64,000 nt of DNA from Taenia hydatigena (GCA_036345935.2 JADWOT020000002.1:868001-932000), one strand, 5' to 3'; shown: positions 47,265 through 59,223, numbered from the stretch's first letter. The notes: a model not told the origin generated them from the sequence alone. Numbers and translations are program-made.

Positions 47265-49928
47265 TGCAGTATTATTTTGACGGTTCGCCTACACCTCTTT
47301 GTCGATTGCATCCCTTAACACCTCATCACTACCTCTCCAAAGGCTTGCCTATCATCTATTCCTCAATCCTGGTACCGAAATACTTACGTTGTTGCTTGGA
47401 ACTTCACTAGGCCACCTCTGACATCCATCCGGCATGCCACACCCTCCAACATTGCAAGAGCCATCCGAATCTCAAATGTTCTCCGTGAAGCAGTAGGGAT
47501 GCTGGACTTAGGAAACGCGAGGATGCAGTAAACCTGGAGACTAGAAACTCGCTAGCATTGTCAGATGTTGCCTAAACGACTCAATCCAACCTGTCAGAAA
47601 GTCAGATGCGGCTGCTTAAGCAACGGAAGGGACCAAAGTGATCGGGAACGATAGTTTTGAGGGTGGATGAAGGAGTTTGGTGTCGATGGTGTCTCAAGAC
47701 TCAAGACATGGTAACACCTTCCACATTCCAGTGAGGTGTTGTCTGCTAATACGTCACTTATGCCTTGGCACCCTTGATGAGTGGTAGACTAGTTAAACTT
47801 CCATTCAGTGAATTCGACCTTACATCCCTTCGCCTAGGCAGGAACCGGATGGACTGGAGTCCTCTGTCCACAACAACCACTTTCTCCTCTCCCTTGAATC
47901 TGCGGTTTTCACCACTGCGCTCATTTGTAGAGGCATTACAACTGCTTTCACTTCGTTCTATTCACCCGTCCTTCAGGGAGGTTGGCAGTTTAGAGAGCGG
48001 TTCGGGAGGATGAAGAGATGGTCTCCTCTACCCGCCTCTGCCTCCGGAATCACCAGTTGTAGGATTCGCGTACGAGGAAGGAGAGGATGAGACGGTGGAG
48101 ATGGAGCCGAGTGACGAATCGGGGCTGCACAATGGAGAGTGTTTGTTGCACAGCTTTTGTTTTCAAGGTTCTTAACAGGAAGGCCTTTCAGATGTGTTCG
48201 ATGTGTCAACTTTGCTTCCGGCAGTAATTTGGAGGGAATACGCTAGCTTTTTCCTCACTATACCATTTACCACCATCTCTACCACTTTCTTTATGCCAGC
48301 TGAGAGCGGTGGATGTGGTTCGACCTCGTCTGCCAAGGTTAAATCGGACTATGAAGCCTTTTCCGATGCTTTGTTACACTGTATTTGACGAAATTATAGC
48401 ATGCAATTGTAGAGGATGATAGTTGAGGCTGAGTTGTCGCTAACCTTCCGTTATGCCCCGTCAACGAAGATAGAAAAGCTGTGGAGACTATAAAACTGAC
48501 GTGTGTGGTGTCATTAATTACCCGAGAAAGAAATTCGCCTTACGAGACTGTAAACACTTTTATTGCTGATGAAGGGATGATTGTCAGGTGATTGACAGTC
48601 TTTGTTATTATGAGGACTGGTCTTCAATTATCTAATAAACGAAGGTATAGCTCGCCACCTCCATTTCATCCACCATCCATAACAATTAACTCACGTCCCT
48701 GGAGCGTGTGCTACTGAGTCTCGGAGCGTGTGTTCGACCGTGGTCGCATTCGTCAGTCCAAAATTTCTTTCTCACAGTCAGATTAATTAGCTGAGATTAG
48801 TCTGCTTGATATGATGCAACTTGGGAGACACTTGGGATGATGTCAATCAGTCTACAGGCAGTCAAATGCGGTGTTACAAATTACTTTAGAAACTACGCTA
48901 GTCAATAGGCCTCTCATCCTTCTTCTTCTTTTGACATTGCTCTGGATGTTTGCCACCTGTACAGGAAATGGACTAAGTAGGTGAGAAATAGGAGTGTGAT
49001 GCCTCTGCTTCGAGGAGCGAGGAGAAAATACGCCCAAGGTGGAATCGGCAACAGCCTTGGGATTGGCCAGGAGAGGATGATTAATTGCCTCACTGTTTGG
49101 ACATCTTACGCCAGGAATGCCATCCCAATGACGCTAATTACTAGGGATGAATCCTGCATTTAGGTTACCAAGAGCTTAGAAGAAGCGTTTCTTCTCCCCA
49201 CCTAAGCTTTGCCCAAATCTGAGTGGCTATTGCGCGAATAGAATGCTTCACCTTTCCCATGTGTGGCCTGACCCCCGTTGTGCCGTGACACTGTGAATGA
49301 GTGAAAGGTTGAGACACCTTTCACCTCATCTGATCGACAGGTCAGTCATGTTATGGCATTCTTGAGGTAGCACAAGGTTATTCCATCTTACGTTTCTTAA
49401 TCTGCAAATTTTTCACACCGTTCAGCATTTCTCCTTCACAGGACAAGTGAGTTTGCATTGCTGTAGCCTTGTAAAGAACTCCATGAATTCTCTTCAACTG
49501 CCTCAACAAATCTTGACGGGAAGCAAATTCTCTGCTGGATGAGACGAACGAGGACCACAGCAAGCACCAATTTCGATTTGTTCGACTCGGAGTCATCAGA
49601 GAACGCTATGCTTCCATCCACACACGGTAATGTCTCCTTCCATCCACTTGACAGCTCCACTCGTTTGACCTAAGACGTTTGACATTTTGTGTGTCAAACA
49701 GGCCTACGACAATCCCTATCTGTGAGTGATTTGGAGAATCGACCACCGAGTACAAACCTGGAGGCGTGGATGAGTGTTAGCGATGAACATTTGTTAATCT
49801 CACCAACCGGTGGTGAAACGTTGTTGTCGTCGGTAAAGTCGCAAACGAAGGAGACGCATTTGTTTCGCTCCCTTTCTTCGGAGGCATTGTCAAGGGAGTG
49901 GGCGGGGAAGCCGAATCGAGCATGTTGA
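47265..49928 (+). pseudogene. Pseudogene copy B of the 41.4-44.4 kb gene
   Basis: The exon 2 counterpart (about 47290-47690) carries in-frame stops and shifts. The exon 3 counterpart (about 47839-48130) matches along GGAGTCCTCTGTC-ACAAC and TTTCTCCTCTC but has lost the frame. Only the end of exon 4 is left (about 49566-49628). In contrast the last exon (49702 onward) and the intron before it are nearly identical to the parent: GLRQSLSVSDLENRPPS is unchanged. Its ending differs. The parent's GAG TAA became GAG TGG, so the frame runs on for nine more residues to 49928. The uneven divergence points to gene conversion or a second, later copying of the terminal exon. Confidence 0.75.
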
Positions 49929-51360
49929 CGAGCGCGTTCATTCTTTACTTCAAGGATGATGGGTTCGGTTTAACCACGAGCACAAGCCCCCTGCTCTTCA
50001 TTTCTGTACCTCTGCCCGCCCACTTGGTGTCTACCATTTATGAGCTACTGATAAGCCTAAGAGAGTTTGTCATTTCATTCAGATATGTTAATTTTTCAAA
50101 TCTATGAAGTTGCAGGTGTGTAAAAGCACAGATATTGTCAGTGTCTTCAATCTTTGTTGTCTGTGGTCAGGTAAGTGGACCCGAAGAAAAGGAAATCAGT
50201 CTATACAATGCTCAAAGACACAGTTTCCTTGACAAGCAGGCGGAATATTCCAGTCGCCTTGGTCCACCAAGTAGGATTTGGATTTTTTATGGGACACCAT
50301 CGAACCCACTGGAGGGGAAAAGATGGGCCAAGTTAAAGCGCCTTTGTGTTAAGAAAGGGTTCAAGTGTCTAGACGATGGATGTGATGATGAAAATAGGTC
50401 TCACCAAAAGAACAATCATGGGAGATAAATGGCAATTCGTTCAAGTATATTCCAAGCCAAATGCCATTGTCCCTACAAACGCAGGAACTTCACCCCTCAA
50501 AACGTTCTTCAACTTCCAGCGCCTCCTTCTCGCGTCAAGTTCATTCAAGTTCATTTGAAATACACCAGTTGGTGCCACAAAGTTGAGAATGTTTTCATCG
50601 CTACCACCCTCCTTCCGGGGTTTGAGGAGAGCTGCTCATAATTCGGCACCCACAAGAACCCCTATTTGGACATCTCAAGAGGTTGACATCGCTCCAGGCA
50701 GACCTGCAGCCTTATAGTAGAAGCCCTCTCCTCCCTCATTCATTCAATCCACTTCCTTTCTATCTTTTTCTACTTAGGTAAAATTGGTTAACACCACCAC
50801 CATCAGTTAATACCGTCGGTGAGTTCAAAAGCCACAATAATTTCTCTGCCAAATCCATAAACACGTATAAGGCTCCCAAAGCGGTAGGCAATTAAGAGTT
50901 GAAAGAAGTTGGCATGGGAGGAAGCAAAAGGCACATTTATCAGCCGATCACCCGTTAGCGATTTCACACAAAAAAGATTAAAAAGGCAGTCGTTAGGAAA
51001 GGAGCTTCAAGGATCCACTTTTTAGAAAGCCTGTTTGAAGTAATGGACAGAACAATGAACGACTCAAAGAAGTGCACTGCAGGACTGCATTTCAGGAGGT
51101 TCAGAACAGTGCACAACAGAGTGCGTTAGGCGAGGGTTTGAGGGTAGGCGCAGTCCTTTCTACAGGCGACGCCAGAGCTGACGCAGTCATGTAGCAAGAG
51201 CCATCATCTCATACTTGGCAGCACCGTCCGCTGTCAGAAGGACCTGATGGAAGACGAGGGCGCATATAAGCACCGCAAACGACCTAGAAGGCAGCCTCGT
51301 TGTATGCAACATACAGCCGCTTAGAACAAAACTAAAAGGATGATTTCTCGGAGATTTAGC

Positions 51361-51544
51361 TGTAGTACTTTGTTTGTTGAAACTACCGGTTTCGGTCAAG
51401 GTCACAGAGGTGGCCGTATTGCCCTAGCCGCGTAGGCCGACCTCCGGGCCATTCCAGCAGCCTATTTCCCTCTGTTCGGTGAATATGTATTATCTCTACT
51501 AGCATTCTGCCTTCTTCTGCCTCAAAGGAGCCTCGGGACGCTGT
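51361..51544 (+). mobile_element. Second, diverged solo LTR copy
   Basis: Starts TGTAGTACTTTGTTTGTTGA and aligns over its whole length with the LTR at 13226, sharing GGTCAAGG, CACAGAGGTGGCCGTA, CCTCCGGGCCAT and CTCGGGACGCT. The right end (GGGACGCTGT) has lost the CA terminus. The flanks TTTAGC and TTTAAGC suggest a decayed target duplication. It is the older of the two insertions. Confidence 0.75.
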
Positions 51545-52256
51545 TTAAGCTGTTGTGTAAATAAAGAATTTTAAAGCGTACGAATTTCATTCCTTCCGCT
51601 TCGGTGGTTCACTCCTTACCTCCTCATACCAAGCAGAATACTTCAAGGACGGAGTCATAAATGCTTGAAACTGCTATTCCTGTAGCACCTAGGGTCTATG
51701 AAAAGGATGGAAACTCTCATTGAAACCTGTTTTACCGAGTACCAGTAAACCATCCACTTTCATCCCCATGTTTTTAGAAAATCCAAATAAGCCTCTATGG
51801 AACGTGTTCCTCTAAGCGGTGGTAAAGTCTTAATTTGTTGTCTCAAGATCCTGTTTGATTTGCCCAAAAGTGTCACCTTAACTGCAGCTCAGAGAGGGGC
51901 TGATGGAGACGCAGTTACCATCTTCTCTGCGAAACAAATGCGTCTCCTTCGTCTGCGACTTTACCGACGACGACAACGTTTCACCACCGGTTGGTGAGAT
52001 TAACAAATGTTCATCGCTAACACTCATCCACGCCTCCAGGTTTGTACTCGGTGGTCGATTCTCCAAATCGCTCACAGATAGGGATTGTCGTAGGCCTGTG
52101 CGACACACAAAAAGTCAAACGTCTTAGGTCGAAGGATTAGAGCTGTCAAGTGGATGGAAGCATAGCAGTAGCCGATGACTCTGAATCGGGCGAATTGAGG
52201 TGGTTGTCATTGTGACCGCAATGATCAAAGGTGTTGGGCTTGGCTCGAAGTCGGAC

Positions 52257-52545
52257 TTATTCCTCCTCCTCCTCCTCCTCCTCCTCCTCTCCCTCCTACT
52301 CCTCCTCCTCCTCCTCCTCCTCCTCTCCCCTCCTCCTCCTCCTCCTCCTCTCCTCCTCCTCCTCCTCCTCCTCCTCCTCCTCTCTTCTCCTCCTCCTCCT
52401 CCTCCTCTCCTCCTCCTCTCTCCTCCTTCCTGCCTCCTCCTCCTCCTCCTCCTCCTCCTCCTCCTCCTCCTCCTCCTCCTCCTCCTCCTCCTCTTCCTCC
52501 TCCTCCTCCTCTACCTTCTCTTCCCCTTCTTCTTCTTTTTCTAGC
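52257..52545 (+). repeat. Expanded (TCC)n / (GGA)n tract of exonic origin
   Basis: Almost pure TCC units with a few TCT and TTCC breaks. On the minus strand it sits exactly where the parental exon 4 has its short GGAGGAGGAAGAGGAGGAGG run: it is preceded by CATCGGAACATATCTCGGGA and followed by AGTCCGACTTCGAGCC. It is thus a pathological-looking expansion of a coding Glu repeat. Confidence 0.9.
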
Positions 52546-52949
52546 GGAAGTATTGCAGCCCTCCCGAGATATGTTCCGATGATTAAAGCGGATTTGTGAA
52601 CTTCTTTACAAAATAATGCATCACATAAAAATTTGTCTAATAACGGGACACGCAATGATGCTAAGTGAAACTGATTTACAGATCGTAAATGTTGGAGAAA
52701 GTAATCTTTAAAAGAAATTCACCAAAGGCGCCTCTTTTTGCACACGTCATTTAACCACCTTTTACATCCTGACGTGTGGTAGACAGCAAAAGCCTGCTCT
52801 CAATGTCAGGGGAAAAGCCATTTTAAATAAACTGGGATCCATTTGATCTTGTGATCGTCCTGGTCATCCGTTGCATTGGGAGGCTTAATGGAACAAACCT
52901 GGGACAGTCAACCTTACGCCCGTACAGAGAACTATATCTGCAGTTTTAT

Positions 52950-53390
52950 TAATGGACCGCTTAGGGCGGTCTGACCCCTCAAAGATGCCAGTGGTCACAT
53001 TTCCCACAAATAGTCAACAATTTATGTTCCGCCCCAGCATTAGGGCTTTCTCCGTCTTTTGGGGGAAGTCTCAGACAGCTAAAGCGCGCTATTTTGAAGG
53101 GACCCTAGCTGTCCCTCCGATAAGAAGGAAATAAAACCGCGTCGGTAAACTTCACAATGATAGTTAAGAAGTGCAACCGATCGCACTGCAGAACCAAAAC
53201 CTCATCCTGACTCCGCCTTAGCTTGTTTGGGCACAGATCAAGCAAACTGTGGTGTCCGTCATTCCTCTTTGTTTAATCCCATGCTGAAGACCATGTTGGG
53301 TGCCCTGTGTTGCGTCACCTCTTCAGCCTTTCTTAGTGTTGCCTGGTGATTGCACCAAAGTGTGTCACAAAACTGTGTGTGCTTGCGTGC
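52950..53390 (+). repeat. Fragment related to 60.85-60.98 kb
   Basis: A short stretch around 53035-53085 resembles 60905-60960: in both, translation gives a pattern like R..SVFWG or R.LAFWG followed by basic and Ala residues. Weak similarity; no gene is claimed. The rest of the interval holds no exon. Confidence 0.3.
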
Positions 53391-53535
53391 CATAAACAAT
53401 AAGTGGGCTGGCAAGAGTCATGCCAGTAGCCTAGCAACCGGTCACGCCAAGTTAGGCAATGTTCTAAGAACCATGTAGTCGAAATGGTGAGTAATGAAGC
53501 AACAAACTCAAATAACTTGGAAAAAAGTTGCTCTC
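53391..53535 (+). repeat. Dispersed repeat copy R1
   Basis: Matches 55690-55830 directly: GCAAGAGTCATG-CAGTAGCCTAGCA, CGGTCACGC-AA, AATGGTGAG, and AACTTG. It also matches 60500-60560 in reverse. Visual identity to R2 is around 75-80 percent. Confidence 0.75.
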
Positions 53536-54689
53536 GATGGGAGGCAGCTCCGCTTTTAAGGCTACAAATAAGGATGTTTCGGGCTCATGGGCCCTGCATC
53601 TTACCAAGGGAAAGGACTTGCATTCAGACAAAGGCTTGATTGACTACCATAAGGTAATGAATAACTGCACCACCACCACGGCAACAGAAGTGTCAAGAAA
53701 CTGTCACGCCTTTTACGGGTTTCGCTTGATATGTCCTTAAGCTTGGCATTACTCCTAGCCAGGCCGTCCCTTGGCCTTCGTAGGTTGCCATTTTACTAGT
53801 TTCTCGGTTCCATGTCATTACACCACTTCGAAGAGGACTTAAGACACTACCCGAGCTCAGCTGGTACACTTCTACAAAGGTCGATTGCTTGCACTGACTG
53901 ACCGCGGGAGGAAGAAGAAGAAGAGACACCATCATCTGCGTGAGGTCATGATGAAGTGTGTCACTGTGCAGAACCGTAACTAAAGACCAAAGAAGGTTTT
54001 ACGGAAAAGGACTTCTCCTATGGCAACCATAAGGGCACTTGTACTAGTATCAAAATCTATTTACACGACCTGGACAAGTACAAGATATAACAGATGACAA
54101 GCTGCATTCTTGTCATCACTGCCATTGCCTAGGCACGTGAGTCTTTTATGTGATGTAAGAGGAGTCAACTTAGTGCTTCACTCCTCTTGCAGTGGCTTTT
54201 GTGCTGTCGTATGAAACCCTGACGCGTGATTGATGGATGATTGTGTCATGAGAATGGGGAATAGCGAACTCGAAAAAAAGAAGAGATGACCATTTTCATT
54301 TTAGAAGGCTTCATCTTGAGTAAGTAGCTTTGTAGATAGGGCATTTTACAATCTCTCATCCTCTTTCGACGACGTTTATAGCCAAGGCTACCACTCCTTC
54401 ATATTTGAGCCATAAAACAAGGAGAGGCACTACCAGTCGCCGCAAATGCACCTCAGGAGGTAGGATTGTGAGATCGGCTGGCTAGCGTGATGTGTACAGT
54501 GAGGTGCTCCATCAAAATTCGCATTTGACTTGCAGCAGACTGGTTGTGGCTGGTCTTTGAATGTCTCCCAAGTTGGTATTGCACGTCTACGAGTTGTATC
54601 ACATCGACTAAATCAATCCCTCCCAATTCTTTTGACTGTTAGAAGGAAATTTGCGACTATTGAAAGCATCTACAGCATGACACGCATTC

Positions 54690-54900
54690 ACTCAGACTGG
54701 ACCGTATCTCCTCCCAGAGACGAAGCGACCCACGCCTTGGGGATGTGAGTTGCTAGGTGTGGACGGTGGATGGATTGGAGGTGACAAGTGATTTGGTCTC
54801 CCAACTAATTGATAATCATACCTCGATGGCAGAATTAAGTCGTGAAGTTCTTTACGAGGCAACACAACACAAAACTCCACCTAGTAACAGATAAGTGAAG
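54690..54900 (-). repeat. Short inverted fragment related to 48640-48730 and 57370-57430
   Basis: On the minus strand the stretch TCACCTCCAATCCATCCACC, followed by a CTCACATCCCCAAGGCGTG run, resembles CGCCACCTCCATTTCATCCA at 48651 and the reverse complement of 57370-57430. It marks a further remnant of the duplicated block downstream of exon 3. Confidence 0.45.
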
Positions 54901-55675
54901 TGCTGCCACTGCAAGGTCACGCGGCTGGTGGAGGAACACAATGACCTTGGACCAAGTCAGGTTGCAGACCAAATAGCGTTGGAGAGAGTGACCTTAAAAG
55001 AGGAATGTTTTGATGAAACACGTTTATTCAGTAGAAAAATTAGTTTTACTTAGGCCAGTGAACCAGCTTTTGCCTTGAAATGCAACAGACAGCAAATGCC
55101 TCCTCCTTTTAACTAATAAGGGAAATGGATGGAGTGATTTGACGGTTAAGGCAAAGCTGTTCAGCTGTGTCAGGTCATTTGGTTATTCGAAGAGTGACAC
55201 AAATCGCTAGTGCTACTACATCAGCGATCCCAAAGTTGGTTGAGAATCGACAAAGCCCTGTCTGTTCGAGAACTGCAGCTTCCTTTGTCGTGAGGAAAAC
55301 CCTGGAAAGCTCTAACTCGACGCCACGGTAAAAGAACTTCCATAACAGGGAGAATTATCACAACGGTGGGTAAGAAGGGAGAACCATCTCCAGACCAAAA
55401 AAGGGCATTCAAAGTCGACCTTAAGTGAATTTTACAGAGCATTAGGGTGTCTGTAGCAGGAATCTTGAAGTAGCCGTCCCAATACCACCTTCACCGATAG
55501 GCTGTTCGGTGTTACCTTTCAGATGAGTAATGCGAATAACGTCGATTCTACAGGTTGCGAAACTTCCTCATCACCTTTCGTATCCTCAAGAGATGAAAAC
55601 TGTGTTGGGCGTCATGTGCAGTCCATATCGTAGCGTTTCTTGGTGACTGCAAGGTCGGATGTTGTCATAAAACCA

Positions 55676-55830
55676 TGCGATTGCATGCCACACAAAATAA
55701 ATGGGCTAGCAAGAGTCATGACAGTAGCCTAGCAGTCGGTCACGCAAAGCTAGACAATACTAAATTACCAAATAAACGGAATGGTGAGCAGTAAAGCACC
55801 AGACTCAATTAACTTGAAATGAATGGTCTT
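55676..55830 (+). repeat. Dispersed repeat copy R2
   Basis: Direct copy of R1 at 53391-53535. It includes the upstream GCATGCCA-ACAAAATAA portion, so the copied unit starts at least 20 bases before the best-matching core. Confidence 0.75.
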
Positions 55831-55918
55831 CTGCACTCGGGCGCCTGCATCAATGGGACCGAGTCCTGCCAAGAGTCTCACAGCACAGAATTAGAATTGC
55901 CATTTTCGTGTTTTGCCA

Positions 55919-56138
55919 AGAGGAGGAGGAGGAGGAGGAGGAGGAGGAGGAGGAGGAGGAGGAGGAGAAGGAGGAGGAGGAGGAGGAGGAGGAGGAGGAG
56001 GAGGAGGAGGAGGAGGAGGAGGAGGAGAAGGAGGAGGAGGAGGCAGGAGGAGGAGGAGGAGGAGGAGGAGGAGGAGGAGGAGGAGGAGGAGGAGAGGAGG
56101 AGGAGGAGGAGGAGGAGGAGGAGGAGGAGGAGGAGGAG
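55919..56138 (+). repeat. (AGG)n trinucleotide tract, about 220 bp
   Basis: Nearly perfect AGG repeat with three AGA breaks and one GGC interruption. It creates false open frames of polyArg, polyGlu and polyGly. Flanks (TTTTGCCAAG before, ATACCTCCAACGC after) do not match the parental exon 4, so its origin differs from the 52-kb tract as far as can be seen. The strand is highly G-rich, so triplex or quadruplex structure is likely. Confidence 0.95.
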
Positions 56139-56159
56139 ATACCTCCAACGCTTCTCTGT

Positions 56160-57400
56160 CCTCTTGTAGGTTATATGGCCCCTTTCACTTGTGCCCCCAA
56201 AGAGATGTGGAATAAAATAACAACTGTGTTACCTACTAGTGGAAAAGGGTGCCTTTGCCACTAGACTCTCCCAATAGAAAAGTTATGACGCCTGCGTCAC
56301 TGGATTGCAGGTCTTGGATGAAATGCGCTCAGATTTGTTAAATCTTCAACCCACACGCAATTCTGCGAGTAGATCTGGCAGAGCTTCTGCCAAAACAGAA
56401 CAAAGGATTTAATACAAATCAGACCATTCGGCTATGCAGAATGGAGTAAATTTACACCACGGTGTACAGACTCCTCGCTACTTATATGTTTTCAGGGGAT
56501 TTAAGTAGGATGTTAGAGTTGAAAACGGGAGAGCGTCTTACGGAGAATGATCCTTTCTGTGGTAACCACACTTCATGAGACTACTTGAAATAGCTTTGAA
56601 ATAAACTTGCACGACTATGGAGCGCCTTCTTTTTACACCATTTAAATAAACTTTTATGATTTTATTTGACTCAGATCCACTAATCGTGCTTGTTGGTGTC
56701 ATCACAAGCAGCTTCTTCACTTGACACCTATTGCCTTGACACGTGACAAAGGCGTATCAACTTATGCCTCATCCTTCCTTCAATAGGTTCTGTGCCATCT
56801 CATGAAATTGTGGTTTGTGATTGGTGAAATACTGTGACATAAGGTGATCTGTCAATCAGCTGAGCGTGTCATGACGTTGAGCTTTAAGCAATGAAAAGGC
56901 GCAATTGACGGTCACACTTCCATTAACTCTGGGGCATCAAGGCACAACAAAGGTCAGGCTATAAACGAGAAAGTGGAGGCAGTCTTTCCTGAGGGTGTCT
57001 CAACCCGTCTTCAAAAAGCTTGGATGGGAAAGGAAAGGAGGAACCTTTTCTGAGGAAATAAAATACAGAGTAACCAACGTCGTGGAACAAGTATTTGCGG
57101 AATACTATATGGACAATCTGTCAGTCTCTCCTGGCAAAATCAAAAGGTTGCCCATTTAGACGGCAATCACGTAGAGCAACGTCAGAAGAATACGATGGAG
57201 GCTGAGAGGCACTACTCGCCTCCACAGTCGCATCTTGAAAGGCAGCAGAAGACCTGCTAAGAAAAGTGTTTTACAAGGTGAGTTGTGACATCAAAATGTG
57301 CATTTATCTCCCTAGTTTTATTGTGTACCACTTCTTCCAGCTGCAGTTGAAGAAGTGGATCTTTTCTCTCAGAGATGAAGTGAAGTGTTATGGATGGCGG
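56160..57400. other. No supported feature
   Basis: Only short, overlapping, featureless frames on both strands. Confidence 0.4.
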
Positions 57401-58870
57401 ATAGGCTGGAGGTGACGAGCGATACCTTCGTTCCCTAGATAATGGAACGCCATTCCTCATAGCACGATAGCCTGTCAATTAAATGACAATTATCTCTAAT
57501 GAGTGGCACTACACATTTCGGTTTAACAGCCTCCATGATTGCCCCTTTCCTGTTGATGTGGATGTGAGCATGCGACATCACTGATGGTTCCAGACATCTC
57601 AGCATTCCAGATGTCGCGATGCTGGAGGCTGTGGTGCGGAAGACATGAATGGCGGAGGTAGGGAATAGCCTGATGAAGGGTAAAGCGACGAGTAACCAAA
57701 GAACTGAGGTCCCCATTCGGGATGGACTCTAGAGAGGCAATTGGGGCTGCAGTTGATGAAGAGCTGTAGGCAAATCAGTCAATCCCTTGGAGTTTTTGGT
57801 TCTTGATTCCTCACAATGACCCACAAATGTTGTCTGGAACATTCACCGCTTTCCTTAGAAGAAGTCCTGTCTTTTTTAACCTATGTACTGAAGCAGGAGT
57901 CAGCAATTTCTCGCGATTTTCCATAATTGCGTAAGGATCGTAAGTAAAGCGCCTTATAGGTGCCCTGATCCAGATTATGCAGAGAACGTGGGAAGCATAC
58001 ATGTGACAATGGCATGGGAGTTCATTAGCATACACCACTGAGAGCACTGCGGAGTTAATTGGCCTTGGTAGTCATGAATGTGAGCCTCGCTTGAAGTGGA
58101 CGTCCTTCATTGCCCATGCCACCTTTAGCTCTGCTGAATTGGACGATAAAATTGCATGTGGCTGTGACTCCTGCATTCCTCCAATCCACCCCCTTGAGGT
58201 GCGCATAGCCTCAGCATCTACTGTTTACGTGACCTTTAAAGTAGACATCGAGGTCAGCATCTCTGGTATAGGAAAGAGTCAATCAAATCATTGTCGCACT
58301 AGGTAAGAGTGAACGCTTCCTTCACCCGGAGCAAATGGTAAACGCAACTCTATTTCACCACCAAAGCTGTCCACCACCAAGCAAAATCTCGCTCAAAGTG
58401 TTACGTTTAGGTCTGAAAGTCGACAAAAGGCTTTGAGGATTGGAGTGCTGCTGATAGTGGGACTACGGAGGTAGTTGAAGGGGACTGTCGGAGGTAACGA
58501 CATAGCAGCGGACCGCGATCCCTTAAGAAGCGTCCCAAAATGCCTCATAAGAGCATATTTACAGGATTAGTCCAAGGGGAATTGACAAAAAGTAGTTTCC
58601 GTCGAGTGTAGAGAGAGAAGTGAGGAGAGGAGAGCTTGCAACATCCTCAAACGAGTTAATGAGCGGTCGGCAAGTGGAAATGAGTGTGGACACAGCTAAC
58701 CAATCAGAGTGCAGTACCGTAATTGATGCTTTGACCAGGCGACATTTTATTCTCCGCTAATATGACAGATAATTACGCCCTTGGGGAGTAAGGAGTTCTA
58801 GTCCAAGGTCAGAGAGCCATCCATTCCGAGGCATTAAAAGGTAATAATAGTGAAATGATTGACACAGGAT
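57370..58870 (-). repeat. Inverted copy E of the 40.7-42.6 kb segment
   Basis: On the minus strand, 58790-58600 matches 40750-41000 and 46020-46190 (GAGGATGTTGCAAGCT is shared with 46155). Next, 58030-57960 matches 41965-42045 (TATGCTAATGAA, then TCTCTGCATAATCTGGAT). Then 57750-57530 matches the start of exon 2: GCCTCTCTAGAGTCCATCCC versus GCCTCTCTGGAGTCTATCCC, and CTTCATCAGGCTATTCC versus CCATCAGGCTATCC. The exon frame is broken, so it is not coding. Confidence 0.7.
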
Positions 58871-59223
58871 TAGTACTGGCGAGCGGGAGAGAGCCAAGTA
58901 ACCTCAGTCTAACCCTTTGAATAGACAACATTCTTCTCCCAATCTGCACGTATCTAATCAGGAAGCGCTTTCACCCTATTAGGAAGGTAGAGCACAGAAC
59001 AGTTCTTCGGAGGTTTTCTTCCAGAAGAAAAAGACGAATATAGGGGAGAGAGCAGGAGTTAATAGGTACACCTCTTCAGCCCGGATCCAACTATTCAGGA
59101 CCCGCAGATCGGCCACCCTTTTAACTTCTCCTCTTCCTCTACCAATTGATCATGATCAAATCTGTCTCTTCGGGATCCATTTGATGAGATGGGAGTGGTA
59201 ATGCAAGAAACCAATCGCATGGT

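Larger units (their letters stand above)
50560..52610 (-). pseudogene. Inverted copy C spanning terminal exons and downstream flank
   Basis: Read on the minus strand, 52606-52153 matches exon 4 of the parental gene, 52095 to about 51932 matches the last exon, and 50940-50560 matches 44900-45380 (and 38389-38900). The last-exon part encodes the same residues as the parent up to THLFR, then breaks. In the exon 4 to intron junction a 26-base segment including the GT donor is missing, between two copies of CATCCAC. The glutamate-codon run of exon 4 is expanded to about 290 bp. A solo LTR (51361) lies inside this block. It is not a functional gene copy. Confidence 0.8.

Noticed and set aside
52200..52655. 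Long polySer, polyLeu and polyGlu frames
   Set aside because: Pure products of the TCC/GGA repeat in different frames.
55819..56264. Long polyArg, polyGlu, polyGly and polyPro frames
   Set aside because: Products of the (AGG)n tract, not genes.
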